A stretch of DNA of 25,280 bases, from assembly GCA_015680685.1 (NCBI GenBank), contig MNCI01020651.1, positions 389,631-414,910 on the forward strand. The letters are read 5' to 3'. Shown in pieces: positions 20,959-25,280 of the stretch. This DNA is from Gnetum montanum (Eukaryota; Streptophyta; Gnetopsida; Gnetales; Gnetaceae). How positions within the stretch are numbered: the stretch's first letter is position 1; each line of letters starts with the position of its first letter. The position numbers and the translations under genes were made by a program. The notes beneath the pieces were generated by a model. It was not told the origin of the DNA and did not search any database. It was given only the letters and a program-made list of their open reading frames with translations.

Positions 20959-21025
20959 GGGCCAGGGTTAGCCCAAAATGTAGATCAGGTGCCACATGGT
21001 AGTGTGGTTGGTGTGACCATGTTGT

Positions 21026-21168
21026 CTGCTATGCTTGTTCCATGTTATGCATAGGACATGGGAGACTATCTACTATGCTTGTTCCATGTTACATGTGGGA
21101 CATGGGATTCTATCTTCTACACTTGTCTGTTTTTACACATAAAACATAGGATGCTGGCTACTACGTTG
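21026..21168. repeat. Degenerate 44-47-bp repeats leading into the 47-bp array
   Basis: CTGCTATGCTTGTTCCATGTT at 21026 recurs as CTACTATGCTTGTTCCATGT at 21070 and, more weakly, at 21117. The spacing is 44 and 47 bp. It probably represents older, diverged edge units of the neighbouring array. Confidence 0.6.
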
Positions 21169-21544
21169 GATAGGGTGCTACACTATAATAGACATGGTGT
21201 TACACTACGCAGTGTGATAGGGTGCTACACTGCAATAGACATGGTGCTACACTATGTAACGTGATAGGGTGCTATGTTGCAGTAGACATGATGCTACACT
21301 ATGCAGTGTGATAGGGTGCCATGCTATAGTAGACTTGGTGCTACACTACGTAATGTGACAAGGTGCTACACTGCAGTTGACATGGTGCTACACTATGTAG
21401 CCTGATAGGGTGCTATGTTGTAGTAGACATGGTGCTACGCTACGTAGCATGATAGGGTGCTATGCTATAGTAGACATGGTACTACGCTATGCAGTGTGAT
21501 AGGGTGCTACGTTGTAGTAGACATGGTGCTACACTACGTAGTCT
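21169..21544. repeat. Eight 47-bp tandem repeats
   Basis: Units begin GATAGGGTGCTACACTGCA and start every 47 bp at 21169, 21216, 21263, 21310, 21357, 21404, 21451 and 21498, with no length change. Each unit holds two TGCTAC/CTACG blocks of the dispersed motif. Units differ by substitutions, mostly transitions (C/T, A/G). A broken ninth unit starts at 21545. Confidence 0.95.
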
Positions 21545-21600
21545 GATAGCGTGACATGTGAATCTATAGAAATTTCCAACATTCTAACACTTTGAAAAAT

Positions 21601-21957
21601 TTTTCAAATCTAGCAGTTGGAGTTGACTACACTCAACACTTGGAAAAATATGGGTAGAGTGCCACCGTTTTGACACTTAGCCAAATTTGTAGTTGAGATG
21701 CTAAGACCTGAAATTTTGTGGTGTTTTAAGTAGTGTACAACATGATTGCCTTTCTCCCCTACAACGGCTATAGCGACAGTAGCCAAGGACCTATGGAAGC
21801 ATGTGTTATAGTTTTCTCTTCTCCCAACACACATGGATAGTTGCTCCTACAAGAAGCAATTGAAATAGGTCATTGATGGGTAGCAACATCTTTCTATTTC
21901 TTTCCCTATGTTATAACAAATGGCAAACACTCTCTCCCAATGGAGAATTAGTAGTGA
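21601..21957. other. Unassigned stretch before copy 2
   Basis: No gene recognised. It may hold the 5' end of copy 2 of the unnamed gene or the outer edge of the element B LTR. I could not place either boundary. Confidence 0.3.
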
Positions 21958-22364
21958 ATGTTACAAAAGGTGGCAAATGGTGGTTTCTCTCAATGGTGGA
22001 TGACGCATCAAATGATAGTTATCAAGCAGTGGTGGTGGCCACATCAAGGTGGTAGAAAACTTCGTATTCTTTGTCAACATCTTTCGGGCAAGCCCTCTAA
22101 TCGTCAACAAAGAGGGGCCATTGAAACACCATCAAAATTGTTAGTGGGTTCCGCACAAGGAATTTTCGCTTTCTTGACAGACGGAGCCATCGATACTGGT
22201 CGTCCCGAGGATTGAGAACTTAGCGCCCGAGGTTTGAGGTGCTTAAGTTGGATCTAGGAAATGGCCCAGTTTAGTTGCTACCATGCATATAACACTCTGT
22301 TCGTGGCTCGCCATGTCTCGACCTACTTCCAGAACCCACCAGGCACAATGTACTACTTAAGTGG
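21958..22364 (+). pseudogene. Copy 2, exon 1 (5' limit uncertain)
   Basis: Open from 21958 to a TGA at 22213-22215, then the same frame continues through AYNTLF and YFQNPPGTMYYLSG to donor GTAAGC at 22365. The part from about 22163 aligns well with copy 1. Upstream (including a Trp-rich stretch near 22000-22050) the match is weak and may not be exon. Confidence 0.6.
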
Positions 22365-22452
22365 GTAAGCAATTTTGTTGGCTATATTGTCATTACATGT
22401 CTATTGTCTGAGTTTTGTAAAGTGTAAGATAACTCTATGTGGTATGGTACAG

Positions 22453-22727
22453 GTTTTTTATTCATGAGAACAGGTTAGTAGGGGATGGTGATACTTTGTC
22501 ATGGACCGAAATGGCAATAAAGGCGTTTACCTCAACTAGCAACGTACGCGCTGGTGTGATGGGGAAGATCAGCTTCGACATTCATGAGTACCCCACCCGC
22601 TATGCTGATGCTTTTGAGAATTGCCAGAATCTCGGGTGGCTACATGATGAATGGACCTTGGATTTGCCCCTTACCATTGAGGATGTGCAGAGGAAACTTC
22701 CTCCATTTCCTTTGCCATTTGGACCTG
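22453..22727 (+). pseudogene. Copy 2, exon 2 (275 bp, open)
   Basis: Acceptor GGTACAG before 22453, donor GTAAAA at 22728. It translates without a stop from FFIHENRLVGDGD to LTIEDVQRKLPPFPLPFG. Same length as in copy 1. Confidence 0.85.
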
Positions 22728-22825
22728 GTAAAACTACTGCGTATTCTATTGTTGCGTGGTGTAGTTGTGAATTTTGAACGTTGCGTAATAGTATTTTTGT
22801 TTGACCTGTGTCTTATGTTGTTCAG

Positions 22826-23875
22826 TCAGGGAATCCCAGGAGATTACCCTTACAATTTTTGGCCGCGAGGCGAATACCGTCCTCTTCCGCTATGACGAAA
22901 TCAAGGATGCACAACACTGGCTCGGCCACGCGGTAGCCCCAGTTGCGGTGGTCACCAAGATTCGAGAAGCAAGTCTAATGAATTTATTTTTAGCTACAAC
23001 TCCTGATGTCCCCGCCAGTGAAATGCTAACCCTGGTCAACTCCTTCAGCGAAAAGGCAGAGCATTTTTGCACGCGCATGCATCACGTACGTGTAAGTTTT
23101 CACATTGACGCTAAGCTCTTTGCAAACCTTTTCGGCATCCCCTCTGACGGCCTTCCCATAGAAGAGAAGGTGAAGAGGAGTCTCGACTACCAGACGTGGC
23201 AGGAGGAGTGGGTAGGGGTCAAGAAGGAGCCTAAAGGGATCCCTTGTGAAAGAATTAAACTAGAAATTGCCAAGACAGTTTATCCCCTTTTCTGGGCCTA
23301 GACTTTCCCCAAAACTCTCTCGCAAGGGAGGTTCTTTTCCATAGATCAGACCCATATTATGTGGGAGGTTATGGAAGAAGGGACCCAGTTCAATTGGGCA
23401 AGCTATTTTGTTGAGGGACTATGCACTGAGATGATTAGGCTTCGCAAGAAGCTCGAGTCTTGTTCCAACGTGCATTACGCCTTCTTCATAGCCTGCCTTC
23501 GGCGTTTTGCTGAGTTCTTGGTCATCCAAAGGAATGGGGTCTGGGTGCAACAAGACCGAGACCAGCTATCCAGGCCTTGGATTATGCATATCCTCAGCAC
23601 TACCCATGGGCAGGATCCTTCGGAAGGGATTGGGGAGTCTTTGCCGATAATGACCAAGGATTTGGCGGCATCGCGAATACGAGGCCCCGACAGCGTAGGC
23701 GGGATAATGCCCACTTACACTGGCGATGACTCACGAGGGAAACGTTTGGCAACAGAAATTGTGAAACCTTCAGCTTGGCACAAAAGGCTTCATTTAACTA
23801 AGGCCTCTATGAAGCCTGAGAGTGGCACAGGCTGAACCGTGGAAGTCAGAGTTCAGCGGAGTAAACCTCCACCTG
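22826..23875 (+). pseudogene. Copy 2, exon 3 (1050 bp), main helical domain
   Basis: Acceptor TTGTTCAG before 22826, donor GTAAGC at 23876. Starts RESQEITLTIFGREANTVLF. Open to TAG at 23299-23301 (copy 1 has a His codon there), then open again through WEVMEEGTQFNWASYFVEGL and SCSNVHYAFFIACLRRF to TGA at 23833. Confidence 0.85.
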
Positions 23876-24001
23876 GTAAGCATGAAAGAGATGTATTGAA
23901 AGCTGTATTACGGAATGTTTACTTAGAATATTTTGAATGATATATTAAGAGTATTGTGATATGACCAGTGAAAATTACGGAGTAGCTAACCCCTGAAACA
24001 G

Positions 24002-24244
24002 GGGCAGTGATACTAAGTCATGAGGAAGGGATCCCAGTTTTAGAAAAAGAGGCCCCAGCTGTTAAGGTGAGCCACGCACAGACCCTTGTGCATGGGGAAT
24101 CCCCAGTCGTTGGGACAAGCGACGCACAGACTCATGTGCATGAAGAGGCTCCAGCTGGAGGGGCAAGCGATGCACAAACTCTTGTACGTGAAGAGAGGAA
24201 GGAGGTAGAAGATGCTGGTGGGCTCCCCTCTGTTATTGGTAGAG
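24002..24244 (+). pseudogene. Copy 2, exon 4, linker with 16-residue repeats
   Basis: Acceptor GAAACAG before 24002; probable donor GTAATG at 24245. Two full 48-bp units (24070-24117 and 24118-24165) and a partial third (to about 24195) code SHAQTLVHGESPVVGT-like repeats with SDAQT cores. No stop. The linker is the least conserved exon between copies. Confidence 0.65.
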
Positions 24245-24315
24245 GTAATGAGTGTGTTAGAAATTTTTCAAAATTTTGTTAATAATTAGAGTTTCGAACT
24301 TGACTACGCTACAAA

Positions 24316-24409
24316 AGAAGAGGATGCATCCACGTCCATCGCTGTGAGCAGAGCATGGAGANGAGAAGAGGATGCATCCACGTCCATCGCTGTGAGCAGA
24401 GCATGGAGA
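24316..24409. repeat. 46-bp duplication flanking a single N
   Basis: 24316-24361 and 24364-24409 are identical, with one N at 24362 and a G at 24363 between them. As at 2331, this looks like overlapping contig ends joined without merging. The true sequence probably has one copy, inside exon 5 of the gene. Confidence 0.85.
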
Positions 24410-24490
24410 GACTTTCCTGACAAGTTTTCCTTCATGGAAGGCATTGTCAGTGATATGATCGAGTGCCTCGAGCGCGTCGATCCTGAAGCT
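24319..24490 (+). pseudogene. Copy 2, exon 5
   Basis: Possible acceptor ACAAAAG before 24319. After the N the frame reads EEDASTSIAVSRAWRDFPDK and DMIECLERVDPE, aligned with copy 1 exon 5. The donor is degraded (GTTATG at 24491, against GTAAGT in copy 1). The real exon is shorter if the 46-bp duplication is an artefact. Confidence 0.6.
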
Positions 24491-24568
24491 GTTATGCTGT
24501 AGCTATAAAACGTTTATTTTACTATACAGTGGTAATGTGTCATATACATTGATAATGTTTGCTGTTAG

Positions 24569-25280
24569 AAGCTCGCCTTTGATGGGACCCAACGGAGCCC
24601 ATTGATTTGGACACAGTGGAGCCTCCATCAGATGGGGTAGTCGTGCCACGTCACATTTATGAAGAGATGCATAAATGTGCGTTATGCTTGACTCGCTCCT
24701 TATGGGAGAGTAAGGGCATAAATGAAAACCTCTAGAAAAGGCTGCAGAGGTCAGATCAGGAGAATGAATCTCTGACCAAAGAGGTCAGAGATCTAAAGTC
24801 ACGATGCGAGTTCCTACAGGCGTGGGAGATTGTTGACGAGGATTGGCGTACTGCTGTTATTGACTACTCCTGTTATTGGACCACCGTCAAAAATAGCATG
24901 CAAACCAGTCGGGCGTTGGTAGAGCAGCGGATGCAGATAGAGCTGTTAGCTCAAAAAAGCCAAGACTAGAGGGATTACTGCACAAGTGTGCAAGAATGGG
25001 GGTAGAAGGAAAAAGACCATAAGCATTTATATAAGCGAGAAAGTATCGCTTATCATCAACATTATTGTGATTCTTCCGTTGAAGCCCAATCCTTGCGAGT
25101 CTTCCTGGATGTCATTGGGGCATCCGAAGCCTTTAAGAAGTTTCAAGAGTAGGTGACTATAAGTGTATCCCCATAAAGGGAGGTGACTCTCCCCGGGGGC
25201 CAGACTATGGTCCCTACTTTCTTCCCTGACCCACCTCACTGGACTAGCGTGGAGAAAGGGAAGGTGAAGGCTGGAGCTGC
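24569..25280 (+). pseudogene. Copy 2, exon 6, coiled coil, cut by window end
   Basis: Acceptor TGTTAG before 24569. Reads EPIDLDTVEPPSDGVVVPRH, IYEEMHKCALCLTRSLWE, then a long charged heptad-like region (RSDQENESLTKEVRDLKSRC) and HKHLYKRES. Stops in frame are one TGA near the start and four TAG codons; one TAG aligns with a Gln codon in copy 1 (EWG-Q). No frameshift is evident after the TGA. Confidence 0.75.

Larger units (their letters stand above)
20221..21600 (-). repeat. LTR-like region of element B (limits not defined)
   Basis: It aligns with element A next to the primer-binding site, then has a TATA box (20951-20958) and, further 5' on the minus strand, tandem arrays (21026-21544) in the presumed U3. 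No TG...CA ends or target-site duplication were found. A small perfect palindrome CATGGTATACCATG is at 20715-20728. Confidence 0.5.
21958..25280 (+). pseudogene. Unnamed multi-exon gene, copy 2 (broken, cut by window end)
   Basis: This is a paralogue of copy 1 (6310-10188). Exons are about 21958-22364, 22453-22727, 22826-23875, 24002-about 24244, about 24319-24490 and 24569 to beyond 25280. It is better preserved: exon 2 has no stop and exon 3 only two (TAG 23299-23301 and TGA 23833-23835). CpG and GC are visibly higher than in copy 1. The protein order is the same: N-terminal region, large helical domain, acidic repeat linker, short conserved block, coiled coil. No signal peptide or membrane segment stands out. 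Exon 3 reads like the putative plant transposon protein domain by pattern: MLTLVNSFSEKAEHF, VRVSFHIDAKLFANLFGIP, a Trp-rich segment, FPKTLSQGRFFSIDQTHIMW, and an ACLRRF segment. I infer a mobile-element accessory or Gag-like protein; a domesticated host family is the alternative. Exon 5 includes a probable assembly duplication. Confidence 0.8.

Noticed and set aside
21169-21544. CRISPR-like array
   Set aside because: The repeats are back to back with no unique spacers, and the setting is eukaryotic retroelement DNA.
165-25280. Alternative genetic code with TAG/TAA read as Gln
   Set aside because: TGA stops and frameshifts occur in the same frames, and paralogues use CAG at the same sites. 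Decay by deamination is simpler, and known nuclear codes of land plants are standard.

Overview
The window looks like heterochromatic, transposon-filled DNA from a land plant with a large genome. It is AT-rich and holds no intact gene that I can see. What it does hold is broken Ty3/gypsy-type LTR-retrotransposon coding regions, minisatellites, and two decayed copies of one multi-exon gene that I cannot name. Introns are 74-154 bp with GT...AG borders, as in plants. The sequence does not tell me which plant. No tRNA, rRNA, CRISPR array or operon is visible.

Layout. 1-165 is a GC-richer scrap of unknown origin. 165-857 (+) is the C-terminal half of a retroelement integrase, followed by a decayed 30-bp minisatellite (904-1180). 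2400-3235 (-) is a gag remnant (element C). Near it, at 2331, a single N sits between two nearly identical 67-bp segments, which looks like an unmerged contig join. 3236-5880 is mostly unassigned, with a large hairpin at 4608-4673. 6310-10188 (+) is copy 1 of the unnamed gene, seven exons, followed by a 27-bp array. 10690-14320 (-) is element A (gag plus protease motif). It is followed on its 5' side by a 165-bp tandem duplication, a probable primer-binding site (14709-14727) and an LTR-like region with a TATA box and palindromic CTATGCTAC repeats (to about 16450). 17440-19641 (-) is element B, a diverged relative of A that contains a second 30-bp minisatellite. Its own leader array, primer-binding site (20202-20220), TATA box and eight 47-bp repeats run to 21544. 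21958-25280 (+) is copy 2 of the unnamed gene, better preserved and cut by the window end. It contains a second single-N join at 24362.

The most interesting item is the gene pair. Exon 2 is 275 bp in both copies and exon 3 is 1053 and 1050 bp, splice borders and reading phases agree, yet the introns are unalike by eye. This suggests long selection on the protein before both copies died. The predicted protein has a helical domain that resembles, by pattern only, the 'putative plant transposon protein' domain. An acidic repeat-rich linker, a coiled coil and an acidic tail follow. It may be an accessory or Gag-like protein of a plant mobile element, or a host family derived from one.

Two repeat families tie the region together. 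A decapeptide-sized 30-bp unit (YDVKL core) occurs behind the integrase and again, in the opposite orientation, inside the gag of element B. A palindromic CTATGCTAC/GTAGCATAG motif recurs in the LTR promoter regions and in introns of the unnamed gene. Many in-frame stops are TAG/TAA where a paralogue has, or a family would expect, Gln codons. That fits C-to-T decay of methylated DNA. No reverse transcriptase or RNase H was recognised anywhere.
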